A DNA stretch of 64,000 nt from assembly GCF_900182615.1 (NCBI RefSeq), contig NZ_FXTE01000001.1, positions 186,001 to 250,000 of the forward strand. Direction: 5' to 3'. The position numbers and the translations under genes are program-made. Each line of letters opens with the position of its first letter. Position 1 is the first letter of the stretch. Positions 51,106 through 60,300 of this stretch are shown piece by piece. The notes beneath the pieces are model-generated. The model searched no databases and was not told where the DNA came from. It saw only the letters and a list, made by a program, of their open reading frames with translations. The stretch comes from Ruegeria faecimaris. Its GTDB lineage: Bacteria > Pseudomonadota > Alphaproteobacteria > Rhodobacterales > Rhodobacteraceae.

Positions 51106-52095
51106 TCAGGCGTAGATATCTGTCCAAAGCTCGTCCAGCGACGGCTCGGGGCTTTCTTTCGAGAATTCAGCGGCTTGATTGACGATCTCCTTGATCTCTT
51201 TGTCGATCGCCTTCAGGTCATCCTCGGTCGCGTGTTTGCCGGAAAGCAGCAGCTCGCGGACATGTTCGATCGGGTCGCTTTGTTCGCGCACCTTCTGAAC
51301 CTCTTCGCGGGTGCGGTACTTGGCCGGGTCGGACATCGAGTGTCCGCGATAGCGATAGGTTTTGATTTCCAGAATGTACGGACCTTTGCCTGCGCGGCAA
51401 TGGGCGACGGCCTTTTCGCTGGCCTCTTTGACCGCTAGCACATCCATGCCGTTGACGATCTCGCCGGGGATGCCGAACGCCTCGCCTCGATGGTAGATGT
51501 CTTTGGTCGAGGTCGAACGTGCCTGGGACGTCCCCATGGCGTATTGGTTGTTCTCGATCACAAAGATCACCGGCAGCTCCCAGATCGCGGCCATATTGAA
51601 GGTCTCATAGACCTGCCCCTGGTTTGCGGCGCCGTCCCCGAAATAGGTGAAGGTGACGCGGCCGTTTTCCTGATACTTGTCGGCAAAGGCCAGACCGGCA
51701 CCCAGAGGAACCTGCGCCCCGACGATGCCGTGACCGCCATAGAAATGCTTCTCTTTCGAGAACATATGCATCGAACCGCCTTTGCCCTTGGACAATCCGC
51801 CCTCGCGCCCGGTCAGTTCTGCCATTACGCCGCCCGGATCCATGCCGCAGGCCAGCATATGCCCATGATCGCGATAAGAGGTGATCCGCTTGTCACCTTC
51901 TTCGGCGGCTGCTTCCAGTCCCACAACAACTGCCTCTTGACCGATATACAGGTGGCAGAAACCACCGATCAGACCCATGCCGTATAGCTGGCCAGCCTTT
52001 TCTTCGAATCGGCGGATCAGCAACATTTCACGGTAATAGGTCTTGAGTTCTTCCGCAGAAACGTTTGGTTTCTTTGTGGTTTTTCGCGCAGCCAT
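51106..52095 (-). CDS. pdhA: Pyruvate dehydrogenase E1 alpha
   Basis: The thiamine-diphosphate-binding chain of E1, 329 residues. ELKTYYREMLLIRRFEEKAG at the start, GFCHLYIGQEAVVVG, and the ThDP motif GDGAANQGQVYETFNMAAIW followed by ENNQYAMGTS are diagnostic; the regulated YRGHSMSD loop is present. First gene of the operon. The upstream region has GGGGGAG before the ATG and a perfect inverted repeat at 52121-52142. Confidence 0.97.
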   Translation of the reverse strand: MAARKTTKKPNVSAEELKTYYREMLLIRRFEEKAGQLYGMGLIGGFCHLYIGQEAVVVGLEAAAEEGDKRITSYRDHGHMLACGMDPGGVMAELTGREGGLSKGKGGSMHMFSKEKHFYGGHGIVGAQVPLGAGLAFADKYQENGRVTFTYFGDGAANQGQVYETFNMAAIWELPVIFVIENNQYAMGTSQARSTSTKDIYHRGEAFGIPGEIVNGMDVLAVKEASEKAVAHCRAGKGPYILEIKTYRYRGHSMSDPAKYRTREEVQKVREQSDPIEHVRELLLSGKHATEDDLKAIDKEIKEIVNQAAEFSKESPEPSLDELWTDIYA

Positions 52096-52120
52096 TGTGG
52101 CGATCTCCCCCTCTCGGCAA

Positions 52121-52142
52121 GATAGTTTAGCGTTAAACTATC
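52121..52142. promoter_or_regulatory. Perfect inverted repeat upstream of the pdh operon
   Basis: GATAGTTTA (52121-52129), spacer GCGT, TAAACTATC (52134-52142), 26-47 bases before the pdhA start. The central CG with AT-rich half-sites resembles a LacI-family operator; carbon regulators of that family exist in Rhodobacterales. The regulator is inference. Confidence 0.55.
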
Positions 52143-52270
52143 TAATAGAACATTTGAGGCTTTCTGGCGAGTGGAAATATTGCGCTGTGGCTTGACACGC
52201 GGAAAACCGTTCAGGTAGGGACGTATACGTTACCACAGCAGGGATTTCCGACGAAGAATTTTGGTCCCGC

Positions 52271-52570
52271 TCAGCGGATGACAATCTCATCCGAGCGGAT
52301 CATACCAAGGATCGAGCGCGCCTGCTGATCCAGTAAATCGAGGTCAAGATAGGTGTCTGAAAGCCTGCGGGTCAGATTTTCCATTTCGGCGATTTCGGTG
52401 CTCAACGCTGCAAGGTCGCGCGACAGAGCATCCCGTTCCGCTGCAATCTCGACCCGTCGAAACAGGCCATAGTCACCTTGGACGGCAGCAAAGGTGAAAT
52501 ACACACCCAGCATGAAAGCCACCGAGAAAAAAGCAACTGAGCCCAAACCGGGCCGATGGGAACGGGACAC
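52271..52570 (-). CDS. ftsB: Septum formation initiator FtsB/DivIC
   Basis: A 99-residue bitopic division protein: a short cytoplasmic start (SRSHRPG), one membrane helix (SVAFFSVAFMLGVYFTFAAV), then a periplasmic coiled coil (AAERDALSRDLAALSTEIAE, then NLTRRLSDTYLDLDLLDQQA) with the FtsB-type RSILGMIRSDEIV end. It forms a complex with FtsL and FtsQ. Its position upstream of pdhA is the common alphaproteobacterial arrangement. Confidence 0.9.
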   Translation of the reverse strand: MSRSHRPGLGSVAFFSVAFMLGVYFTFAAVQGDYGLFRRVEIAAERDALSRDLAALSTEIAEMENLTRRLSDTYLDLDLLDQQARSILGMIRSDEIVIR

Positions 52571-52696
52571 TCTGTTTACCGCCGTATGAAGTCTGCCTCA
52601 ATGTCGTGCCATTATGCTTGGCATCTGACTGCACTATGTCACAGGTGATTCGGCTTGTGAATCCCCCGATTCGCAAAATTACCCGTGCAGCTGAAT

Positions 52697-53887
52697 TTAT
52701 TGTTCCAGCGCGGCGACGCCGGGCAGGGTTTTTCCTTCCATCCATTCCAGGAATGCGCCGCCTGCTGTCGAGATATAGGTGAAATCCCGCGCCGCGCCGG
52801 ACGCGTTCAGAGCGGCTACGGTATCACCACCGCCCGCGACCGAGACCAACTGGCCCGAACGGCTGAGCGCGGCAGCCTTCAGTGCGGCCGCATTCGTTGC
52901 AGCATCGAACGGTTCCAGTTCAAAGGCGCCCAAAGGGCCGTTCCAGATCAGGGTTCGGCTTTGGCTGATGACTTCAGTGATAGCGGCGACACTCTCGGGG
53001 CCTGCATCCAGGATCATGCCGTCTTCGGGGCATTGGTCTGCGGGCAAAACTTGATGCGGCGCATTGGCCTGGAAGGCTTTTGCAACGACCACGTCACACG
53101 GCAGAACGATCTGACAACCAGAGTTTTCCGCCTTGGCAAGAATCTCTGCGGCAGTGTCTTTCATCGCGGTTTCGGCCAGCGATTTGCCGACACTGATACC
53201 TTGTGCCACCAGAAAGGTGTTGGCCATGCCACCGCCGATGATCAGGTGATCCACCTTGTCGATCAGGTTGCCCAGCAGCTCTAGCTTGGTTGACACTTTT
53301 GCCCCACCGACCACCGCTGTCACCGGACGCTCGGGCGCGCCAAGGGCGCTTTCAAGTGCTTGCAGCTCGGCCTGCATCAGCCGACCAGCGCAGGCAGGCA
53401 GCAGGCGAGCGATAGCTTCGGTTGAGCTGTGGGCGCGGTGCGCAGCGGAAAAGGCGTCGTTGCAATAGACCTCGCCCAGTTTGGCCATGCCAGCAGCCAG
53501 ATCAGGATCATTCTTGGTTTCAGCAGCATGAAAACGGGTGTTTTCCAACAGCAATACTTGTCCGGCTTGCAGAGTGTCTGCGACAAGCTCGGCCTCGATT
53601 CCGACGCAATCGGCTGCGAACAGAACCTGCGCGCCAAAGGCGCTTTCCAGTGTGGGAATAAGTTGTTTCAGCGACAGGCTTTCGCGCCGCTCTCCGCCCG
53701 GGCGTCCGAAATGGGCCAAAAGGATAGGCTTGCCGCCTGAGGCGAGAATATCGCGTACTGTGGGAACGATGCGCTGAATCCGGGTAGCGTCGGTCACGAC
53801 CCCATCCACCACGGGCACATTGATATCCACGCGCACCAGCACGCGTTTACCGTTCAGGTCCATATCGTCCAGTGTTTTCCAGCCCAT
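52697..53887 (-). CDS. pgk: Phosphoglycerate kinase
   Basis: Transfers phosphate between 1,3-bisphosphoglycerate and ADP. 396 residues with [15 protein letters not shown], the substrate-binding [42 protein letters not shown] and the nucleotide motif [12 protein letters not shown]. Monocistronic, convergent spacing of 126 bases to ftsB. The neighbouring pdh genes place two carbon-metabolism units together. Confidence 0.97.
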   Translation of the reverse strand: MGWKTLDDMDLNGKRVLVRVDINVPVVDGVVTDATRIQRIVPTVRDILASGGKPILLAHFGRPGGERRESLSLKQLIPTLESAFGAQVLFAADCVGIEAELVADTLQAGQVLLLENTRFHAAETKNDPDLAAGMAKLGEVYCNDAFSAAHRAHSSTEAIARLLPACAGRLMQAELQALESALGAPERPVTAVVGGAKVSTKLELLGNLIDKVDHLIIGGGMANTFLVAQGISVGKSLAETAMKDTAAEILAKAENSGCQIVLPCDVVVAKAFQANAPHQVLPADQCPEDGMILDAGPESVAAITEVISQSRTLIWNGPLGAFELEPFDAATNAAALKAAALSRSGQLVSVAGGGDTVAALNASGAARDFTYISTAGGAFLEWMEGKTLPGVAALEQ

Positions 53888-54020
53888 CGCGCGATCCTCG
53901 TGTTTGGCAACCGATCTAGGCGGTTCTTTTCCTGCATTTTGCCCTCAGGTCAATGCGTCACTTGGCTTTCGCGTGTGTGGCGCATAGGTATTTGCGCAAG
54001 ATAAACGACAGGAGGGCCAC

Positions 54021-54527
54021 ATGGCCGAGATCAAGGATCCCGAAAACACAATCATCATCGAGCTGAAGGGCGGCAATGTCGTCATCGAGCTGCTGCCAGA
54101 TTTGGCCCCGCAGCATAGCGCTCGGATGAAGGAACTGGCGCGCAGCGGTGAATATGACAACGTGGCATTTCACCGTGTGATCGACGGTTTCATGGCGCAA
54201 ACCGGTGACGTGCAGCACGGCGATATGGAAGACGGATTCAATCTGCGCAGTGCAGGCACAGGCGGGTCATCGCTGCCGAATGTTCCGGCAGAGTTTTCGA
54301 AACTGCCGCATGATCGCGGTACGTTGGGCGCGGCTCGGTCGCAGAATCCGGACTCGGCCAATTCGCAGTTTTTCATCAACTTTAGCGACAACCATTTCCT
54401 GAACGGCCAATACACGGTCTATGGCCGTGTCATCGACGGGATGGAGCATGTGGACGCCATCGTTCGGGGCGAGCCACCCGCAAGCCCGGATCGTATGATC
54501 AGCGTCAAGGTGGCTGCCGATGTATAA
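54021..54527 (+). CDS. Cytoplasmic peptidyl-prolyl cis-trans isomerase (cyclophilin)
   Basis: A 168-residue cyclophilin without signal peptide. VAFHRVIDGFMAQTGD holds the catalytic Arg and Phe; RSQNPDSANSQFFINF and FLNGQYTVYGRVIDGME are the remaining conserved blocks. GGAGGG precedes the ATG. It overlaps by eight bases the next gene, an exported cyclophilin of the same family, so one transcript supplies both compartments. Confidence 0.95.
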   Translation: MAEIKDPENTIIIELKGGNVVIELLPDLAPQHSARMKELARSGEYDNVAFHRVIDGFMAQTGDVQHGDMEDGFNLRSAGTGGSSLPNVPAEFSKLPHDRGTLGAARSQNPDSANSQFFINFSDNHFLNGQYTVYGRVIDGMEHVDAIVRGEPPASPDRMISVKVAADV

Positions 54528-55068
54528 GCTGGCCGCCGCATTTGTCCTGCTGGCCGGTCCTGCACTGGCCACGGGCCTTGAGATCGAGATTGAGGGAGAG
54601 GGGGCCAATGGCACCGTAACCGTTGATCTGTTTGACGATATTGCCCCCAAGCATGTTGAACAAATTAGCGCCCTTGCCGCTGCTGGTCAGTATGATGGCG
54701 TGGTGTTTCACCGCGTGATCGACGGCTTCATGGCTCAGACCGGTGACGTTGAACACGGTCGGGTCGGTGGCGATATGCGTCGTGCCGGTACTGGTGGTTC
54801 GGATCGGCCGGATCTGCCAGCTGAGTTCTCGGACTATAACTTTGATCGTGGTGTTATTGGCATGGCGCGGGCGCAGGATCCCGACAGTGCCAACTCGCAA
54901 TTCTTCATAATGTTTGAACCTGGGCCGTTCCTGAACGGTCAGTATACGGTTGTCGGTCAGGTCACTGACGGTATGGACGTTGTTGATGCGATCAAGCGGG
55001 GCGAAGGCCCGAACGGAGCCGTAATCGGCCAGCCGGATGCGATGAAAAAGGTCACCGTGACCGAATAG
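54520..55068 (+). CDS. Exported peptidyl-prolyl cis-trans isomerase (cyclophilin)
   Basis: A 182-residue cyclophilin whose signal peptide MYKLAAAFVLLAGPALATG directs it to the periplasm. VVFHRVIDGFMAQTGDVEHG, RAQDPDSANSQFFIMF and FLNGQYTVVGQVTDGMD match the cytoplasmic neighbour closely, so the pair arose by tandem duplication. The start codon lies within the end of the preceding gene. A strong terminator follows. Confidence 0.94.
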   Translation: MYKLAAAFVLLAGPALATGLEIEIEGEGANGTVTVDLFDDIAPKHVEQISALAAAGQYDGVVFHRVIDGFMAQTGDVEHGRVGGDMRRAGTGGSDRPDLPAEFSDYNFDRGVIGMARAQDPDSANSQFFIMFEPGPFLNGQYTVVGQVTDGMDVVDAIKRGEGPNGAVIGQPDAMKKVTVTE

Positions 55069-55070
55069 AT

Positions 55071-55110
55071 AAAAGGACCCCGGTGCCTGGTCAGGTGCCG
55101 GGGTCTTTTT
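55071..55110. terminator. Terminator between the cyclophilin pair and aqpZ
   Basis: GACCCCGG (55076-55083) pairs with CCGGGGTC (55098-55105), followed by five T on the plus strand; the minus strand also has CCTTTTATC, so it may serve aqpZ. Confidence 0.85.
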
Positions 55111-55127
55111 GTAAGCGTGCGCTTGGA

Positions 55128-55814
55128 TCAGTCGTCAGACATGGCCTTCCAGATCAGCGCACCAATCGCGCCACCAATCAGCGGGGCAACCCAGAACAAC
55201 CATAGCTGAGCCAGCGCCGGCCCATCGGCAAACAGGGCAACACCGGTTGACCGTGCCGGGTTGACAGATGTGTTGGTCACCGGGATCGAGATCAGGTGGA
55301 TCAGCGTCAGCGCCAGACCGATGGCAATCGGCGCGAACCCTGCCGGAGCACCGCTTGAGGTCGCGCCCAGAATGATCAGGATGAAAAACGCCGTCAGCAC
55401 GATCTCGATCGCCAAGGCGGACATCATCGAATAGCCCATGGGTGAAGCCTCGCCATAGCCATTGGACGCAAAGCCTCCGACCCCGGCGAAATCTGGTGCG
55501 CCGCTGACGATCAGATACAGAACAGCCGCTGCTGCAATGGCTCCGATAACCTGAGCAATCCAATAGGGCAGCAGATCCTTAGCCGGGAACCGTCCGCCGA
55601 TCATTAAACCCAGACTGACTGCCGGATTGAAATGCCCGCCTGAAATGTGGCCAACGGCAAATGCCATAGTCAGCACTGTTAGGCCAAAGGCGAAAGATAC
55701 GCCCAACCAGCCGATACCGACATCCGCGACGCCAGCCGCTAAAACAGCGCTGCCGCAACCGCCAAGCACCAACCAGAATGTACCGAAAAATTCAGCCATG
55801 AGTTTTGTTGACAT
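55128..55814 (-). CDS. aqpZ: Aquaporin Z
   Basis: A 228-residue water channel of six helices and two half-helices carrying the NPA boxes: [11 protein letters not shown] and [11 protein letters not shown]. The Arg after the second NPA and the narrow aromatic/His residues of a water-selective filter are in place. The start at 55814 follows GGAGGACTTTTC; the frame extends seven codons further without support. Likely role: osmotic balance. Convergent with the cyclophilin pair. Confidence 0.95.
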   Translation of the reverse strand: MSTKLMAEFFGTFWLVLGGCGSAVLAAGVADVGIGWLGVSFAFGLTVLTMAFAVGHISGGHFNPAVSLGLMIGGRFPAKDLLPYWIAQVIGAIAAAAVLYLIVSGAPDFAGVGGFASNGYGEASPMGYSMMSALAIEIVLTAFFILIILGATSSGAPAGFAPIAIGLALTLIHLISIPVTNTSVNPARSTGVALFADGPALAQLWLFWVAPLIGGAIGALIWKAMSDD

Positions 55815-55967
55815 GAAAAGTCCTCCGAAAACCAACGGGCTGTAGTGTAATCCAAAACACAGAAATATCGAAGCTACTCATCACACATAGAAATTCGGCG
55901 GAGAATGAAGGGGTATTTGAGCGCGCTTGCCACGTCAAAAGTGGGCAGATAGACCTATGGGTGTGGC

Positions 55968-56765
55968 ATGGAAATATGGGTTCAGCCTACGATGACGTCA
56001 AAGACGAATAAGCCGGTTAAGGCCAAGTTATTGCCGGATGATCCGTTCTTCCCGCTCATTCAGGATGCTTATCGCGTTTTTAAACGTCCAAAGCCAAGCA
56101 ATATCGAGGTCTGCGAAGGGTGCTGCATGGAACCGGATATCGAGGCTGATTTCTTTCACCCGCCCATTCAGGAACTGCCGTTGCACTATCTTCAGGACTG
56201 GTTTTTTGCAGCGAGTGATCCGGGAGGGATTGCCAAGAATACCTGGGCCTATCTTTTGCCGCGTGTGCTAGAGGTCTTGGCCTGTGGCGAAGAGGTAAGC
56301 TCTGTCGGGATCGAAGTCAGCCTGAGCCGGTATCCGACGGGACAGGCCCGGAACTGGTCGTCGGAGGAGTGGCGTGTCCTGGACGATTTCCAGAAACGTT
56401 TTCTTCTGAAGGCGATCGAAGGGGGCTCAGAAGAATGTCTGGACGATACGCTATGCATGTTTCGCCTCGGGGGTTGGCCAATGGATGGCCTTTTGGCGCA
56501 AGTAGCCGCAGTTAAAACGGCGACTTTGGCAGAACGGTTCTGGCAGGACTGGTGTTACGGGTATGCACCCTCGGTTTGGATCACGGCCTTCTGGGAAAGC
56601 CCGGACGGCACGGCTGCATTTGATTTTTACACGTCTGAAGTCATGTATCGAAGAATGCAGCAGCTTGCCTTTGATGATGGCACGCCACCAGAATTGTCCG
56701 AAAAGGCGCTGATGGTCGCAGAAGTGATCGAGGCCAATGCGACCTGGAACCAACCTGATCAGTGA
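55968..56765 (+). CDS. Protein of unknown function with a CxxCC motif
   Basis: A 265-residue soluble protein; an internal ATG at 55992 (MTSKTNKP) may be the true start. NIEVCEGCCMEPDIEADFF near residue 50 and several Trp/Cys-containing segments (WQDWCYGYAPSVW, CLDDTLCMF) suggest a helical protein possibly binding a metal, but I do not recognise it. The nearest upstream gene, aqpZ, is divergent and the following bactofilin gene is convergent, so it stands alone. Confidence 0.65.
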   Translation: MEIWVQPTMTSKTNKPVKAKLLPDDPFFPLIQDAYRVFKRPKPSNIEVCEGCCMEPDIEADFFHPPIQELPLHYLQDWFFAASDPGGIAKNTWAYLLPRVLEVLACGEEVSSVGIEVSLSRYPTGQARNWSSEEWRVLDDFQKRFLLKAIEGGSEECLDDTLCMFRLGGWPMDGLLAQVAAVKTATLAERFWQDWCYGYAPSVWITAFWESPDGTAAFDFYTSEVMYRRMQQLAFDDGTPPELSEKALMVAEVIEANATWNQPDQ

Positions 56766-56792
56766 AAGCCTTTCGGTCAGAATTGCAAAAGA

Positions 56793-56824
56793 AAACGCCG
56801 CAGGCTGTCCCGCGGCGTTTGTTT
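56793..56824. terminator. Terminator between the CxxCC gene and the bactofilin gene
   Basis: AAACGCCGC (56793-56801) pairs with GCGGCGTTT (56812-56820). T-rich on both sides (TTTG on the plus strand, TTTTCTTTTG on the minus strand), so probably bidirectional. Confidence 0.8.
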
Positions 56825-56842
56825 CCTGTCAGTCTGTCAGGA

Positions 56843-57343
56843 TTACTGTTTGACGTCAGCAGCCGGGTTAGCGCCCGGTTTTCCGCTGCGGCCAGGGTTC
56901 AGAGGATCGTCCTGACGCTGAACGGAGCCTTCGAAATGCGCGCCGCTTTCGATGGCGATTGTCTTGTGAATGATGTCGCCTTCGACCCGTGCGGTCGAGG
57001 TCAGGCGCACTTTCAGGCCACGCACGCGGCCAACGATACGGCCGTTGATGACAACGTCATCTGCAGTGACTTCGCCCTTGATGGTCGCCGTTTCACCGAT
57101 GGTCAGCAGATGCGCACGAATGTCACCTTCCACCGTACCTTCGACCTGAATGTCACCCGAGGTTTTCAGGTTTCCGGTGATGTGCAGATCCGAAGACAGG
57201 ACCGATGCGGGTGGCTTGGGTTTGGGCGCGGTGCTGGCCTTGGCTTCCGTCGGTGCAGGGGTTGCCGGAGTGGCCGGAGCGGCAGGCTTGGCGGCCTCTG
57301 GGGCATTGGTTCCGGGCTCGTTGATTTTGCTCTTAGAAAACAT
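56843..57343 (-). CDS. Bactofilin
   Basis: A 166-residue polymer-forming cytoskeletal protein. An Ala/Pro/Thr/Lys-rich unstructured N-terminus (residues 1-45) precedes the beta-helix core: LHITGNLKTSGDIQVEGTVE, IRAHLLTIGETATIKGEV, DVVINGRIVGRVRGLKVRLT and GDIIHKTIAIESGAHFEGSV. Its start lies inside the 3' end of the M23 peptidase gene (11-base overlap). Bactofilins commonly guide M23 peptidases to local wall sites, so the coupling fits. Confidence 0.93.
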   Translation of the reverse strand: MFSKSKINEPGTNAPEAAKPAAPATPATPAPTEAKASTAPKPKPPASVLSSDLHITGNLKTSGDIQVEGTVEGDIRAHLLTIGETATIKGEVTADDVVINGRIVGRVRGLKVRLTSTARVEGDIIHKTIAIESGAHFEGSVQRQDDPLNPGRSGKPGANPAADVKQ

Positions 57344-58658
57344 TTCTTGCAGCCTTGATGTAAGTCATTGGGTTAACAGGTTTTCCGTTTACGCGGACCT
57401 CATAGTGCAGGTGCGTTCCGGTCGACCGTCCGGTGTTACCCATATCAGCAATATGATCCCCGCGCGAGACCCTTTGGCCAACCTTAACCCGTAACTTGGT
57501 GTTATGAGCGTAAAGTGTCTCAATTCCAAAGGCGTGCCGGATTTTGACCAGACGCCCGAAACCCGATTGCCAGCCCGCATGGGTGACAACGCCGTCGGCG
57601 GTCGCAAAGATATCAGTTCCATGTGCACCTGCAAAATCGGAACCGTTATGCATGCGACGACCGCCCGTTTTAGGGTCACGGCGCGTGCCGAAGCCACTGG
57701 TAAAGCGGACAGCCGCTTTCACCGGGCTGGCAAACGGGGCCTTTTCTGCTGCGATACGATAGAGGTTCAGCTGGTCCATCTGTTGCAACAGAGTGTTCGC
57801 GCGGATCTCGTCGGGGGTCAGGTCCTCACCGCGCGTGCTGAAGGAAATTGGGGTGAGGGGGCCACCCATGCCGCTATAGCCACGCCGTACTTCTTCAATG
57901 ATACGGTCAGTTGGCATACCTGCCTGTCGGAACATCTTGTCGAGCGGTTCAACCGAGATGATCATTGCTTCTTCTAGCTGACGGAAAATCTCGTCGCTGC
58001 GTTCCTGCATCAGCCGGATCTCAAGCTCGAGATCGTCCCGCTGATCCAGTGCGTTCCGGGCGTCGGCTGCGATCTGATCACGCTCCTGCGCGGTGCGGGT
58101 CAGAGCAACGGCCATAAATTCCATCTGTTCGGGGCTGGCAGTGTTTGCCAACGTGAGCCCATCATCGGAATCTGATTGTTGCAGCGCCGCAAGCTCCTGA
58201 CGGGCAGATTCCCGTTGTTTCATGGTGGTGCGCAGGGTGGACTGGATTACCTCGATCCCCGTTTCCAACTCACGGCGGCTGTTTTCGGACGCCAGCAGCT
58301 CGGATTGCATCGCAGAGATCTGTTCAAGCGCGGCGTTGAACCGGTCCTGAGCCATCAGAGCCTCATGAGCGCGCACGTCACGCTCTGCTGACAGAATATT
58401 CAGCCGCTCCTGATATGTCGCCTGATCGCGCTTGGCCTGTTCTCGGAAGTTGCCTGATCCGATGCTGTCCATCAACAGGATTGCCGTAGTGACCGCAGTC
58501 CAGCCAACAAACAGGGCAACACCAGCAACTGCAAAGATCTGTGTCTCTGAGCTGAGCCGGATGAACCGTGTGTCATTGTCAGATTTCAGAAAGACCCGGC
58601 GTTCCGGGAAGTGCTGCTCAAGCAGCGAATGTAGTTTGATTGCCAGACGTGCTCGCAC
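57333..58658 (-). CDS. M23 family metallopeptidase with coiled coil
   Basis: A 441-residue inner-membrane-anchored murein hydrolase or its regulator. One helix near residue 40 (IFAVAGVALFVGWTAVTTAI), a long coiled coil (about 75-215), then an M23/LytM domain with zinc ligands intact: HNGSDFAGAHG (His, Asp) and GTHLHYEVRVNGKPVNP (His-x-His). So it is probably a working endopeptidase. GTG start with GAGG upstream. Overlaps bactofilin by 11 bases. Confidence 0.92.
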   Translation of the reverse strand: MRARLAIKLHSLLEQHFPERRVFLKSDNDTRFIRLSSETQIFAVAGVALFVGWTAVTTAILLMDSIGSGNFREQAKRDQATYQERLNILSAERDVRAHEALMAQDRFNAALEQISAMQSELLASENSRRELETGIEVIQSTLRTTMKQRESARQELAALQQSDSDDGLTLANTASPEQMEFMAVALTRTAQERDQIAADARNALDQRDDLELEIRLMQERSDEIFRQLEEAMIISVEPLDKMFRQAGMPTDRIIEEVRRGYSGMGGPLTPISFSTRGEDLTPDEIRANTLLQQMDQLNLYRIAAEKAPFASPVKAAVRFTSGFGTRRDPKTGGRRMHNGSDFAGAHGTDIFATADGVVTHAGWQSGFGRLVKIRHAFGIETLYAHNTKLRVKVGQRVSRGDHIADMGNTGRSTGTHLHYEVRVNGKPVNPMTYIKAARNVF

Positions 58659-58868
58659 GCGCCTTACCTCTCGATCCCCAAATTCGGGATCGGTTGTGAG
58701 TGGTCTCCGTCCCTTGGGGCAACTGAATAGAGGGGACGTCCGATTTGGGCAAGTTTGTTAACTAGTTCACACAACAAACAGGGTTAATCCCGCCAATTCT
58801 CGGCGAGAAATTGCCGATTACATCAACTGGAGGATGATTCAAAGACCGCTATGAACGTGCATGCCGAC

Positions 58869-59741
58869 CTAGCGGGCAGAGCCGGGCGGCGGCAGGCCTT
58901 CGGACAGCGGCCAATAGAAATCCGGCGGTAACCCGGCTTCGGCCCGCTTTTCTTCGTTGAAGGGCGGTTTAAGAACGCCATGAAAATAGCGCCGGACCAG
59001 ATCGTGAAAGATACCCTTTGGGTCAGCGTTCTCGCGTCCGCAAAGGAAATGGAACCACTTGGACCCGTAAGCAACATGCCCGACTTCTTCGGCGTAGATC
59101 ACCTCGAGCGCGGCAATGGCCTGTTCAGCCTTGGCCTTGCGGAAGATGTCAATCATGCCGGGGGTCACATCCAGACCCCGCGCCTCAAGCACCATCGGCA
59201 CTACGGCCAAACGGCCCATCAAATCTTCTGCTGTATCTTCGGCAGCGCGCCACATACCCGCATGGGCGGGCAGGGCGCCGTAATGACTGCCCATCTGTTC
59301 CAGGCAATCACAGACCATTTCGAAGTGGCGCGATTCCTCTTCGGCGCATTTGACCCAGTCGTCGTAGAAACCGATAGGCATAGGGACATGGCCAAATCGG
59401 GCGATTAAATCCCAATGCAGATCAACCGCGTTCAGTTCGATATGGGCGACCGCGTGTAGCAGGGCGATGCGCCCAGCCTCGGAGCCGGGGCGGCGCTTCG
59501 GCACATCCCGGGGGGACAGCAAATCTGGTTTGTCCGGTCGGGCCGGATTTAACGGCGGTGTTGCGGTGCCCACTTCAATCGCAGGAGCTTCTCCCGACCG
59601 CGCAGCAAACCAGGCGGCGGCGTGGCGCCTGGACAGGGCGGTCTTTTCGCGCCCGTCTGCTGTGGTCAGAACTTCGGTCGCCATTTGGGTCAGTGTTTTC
59701 GACACCGGGATAACTCCGCTTTCAAGATTTGTTCGGGTCAT
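58869..59741 (-). CDS. DUF455 ferritin-like protein
   Basis: A 290-residue all-helical protein with the diiron carboxylate pattern of the ferritin-like fold: AHIELNAVDLHWD, EEESRHFEMVCDCL and EEVGHVAYGSKWFH each give Glu or His ligands. DUF455 proteins have no settled function; a diiron oxidase or tRNA-modifying role is suggested by relatives such as MiaE. Start uncertain: ATG at 59741 has only a weak ribosome site. Same direction as the peroxidase gene, 29 bases after it. Confidence 0.85.
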   Translation of the reverse strand: MTRTNLESGVIPVSKTLTQMATEVLTTADGREKTALSRRHAAAWFAARSGEAPAIEVGTATPPLNPARPDKPDLLSPRDVPKRRPGSEAGRIALLHAVAHIELNAVDLHWDLIARFGHVPMPIGFYDDWVKCAEEESRHFEMVCDCLEQMGSHYGALPAHAGMWRAAEDTAEDLMGRLAVVPMVLEARGLDVTPGMIDIFRKAKAEQAIAALEVIYAEEVGHVAYGSKWFHFLCGRENADPKGIFHDLVRRYFHGVLKPPFNEEKRAEAGLPPDFYWPLSEGLPPPGSAR

Positions 59742-59770
59742 AATCCGGATGACGACCGCGGTGAAGAGGA

Positions 59771-60232
59771 CTACATCGCGCGCACGGCTTCCAGTACCTC
59801 TTCCACATGGCCAGGCACTTTGACCTTTCGCCAGATGCGAGCGATCTTACCGTCGGCGTCAATCAGAAAGGTCGAACGCTCGATCCCCATCGACTTGCGT
59901 CCGTACATGTTCTTCTCGACCCACACACCGTAATCCTCGCAAACGGTCGAGCCTTCGTCGGACAAAAGTGGCGTCGTAAGACCGTGTTTGGCGACGAATT
60001 TGTCATGCTTAGCCACCGTGTCGCGCGAGATGCCGAAAACCTGGGCGCCGGCATCAGCAAAGGCTTGAAGTTGTTCCGAGAAACCGATGGATTCCTTGGT
60101 GCAGCCCGGCGTATCATCACGGGGATAGAAAAACAAAACGACGGCGCTGCCTTGCAGGTCTGACAGCGTAACCTCACCACCGCCGTCGCGGGGCAAAGTG
60201 AAACCGGGGGCGATGTCTGTAACGTCGGGCAT
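59771..60232 (-). CDS. bcp: Bcp/PrxQ-type thiol peroxidase
   Basis: A 153-residue thioredoxin-fold peroxidase that reduces hydrogen peroxide and organic peroxides. The peroxidatic Cys44 is in PRDDTPGCTKES. The usual resolving Cys five residues later is absent (Ile49), but Cys98 (STVCEDYG) is placed like the resolving Cys of the other PrxQ class. So it should be a two-cysteine enzyme with a different pairing. First gene of a pair with the DUF455 protein, and divergent from the AsmA-like gene. Confidence 0.94.
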   Translation of the reverse strand: MPDVTDIAPGFTLPRDGGGEVTLSDLQGSAVVLFFYPRDDTPGCTKESIGFSEQLQAFADAGAQVFGISRDTVAKHDKFVAKHGLTTPLLSDEGSTVCEDYGVWVEKNMYGRKSMGIERSTFLIDADGKIARIWRKVKVPGHVEEVLEAVRAM

Positions 60233-60300
60233 TGGAAACTCCGCTAAAGGTTTTTAAGTGCTGCCTGACATCATGGTGCGGTGCAAGCAGGTAATAGGGC

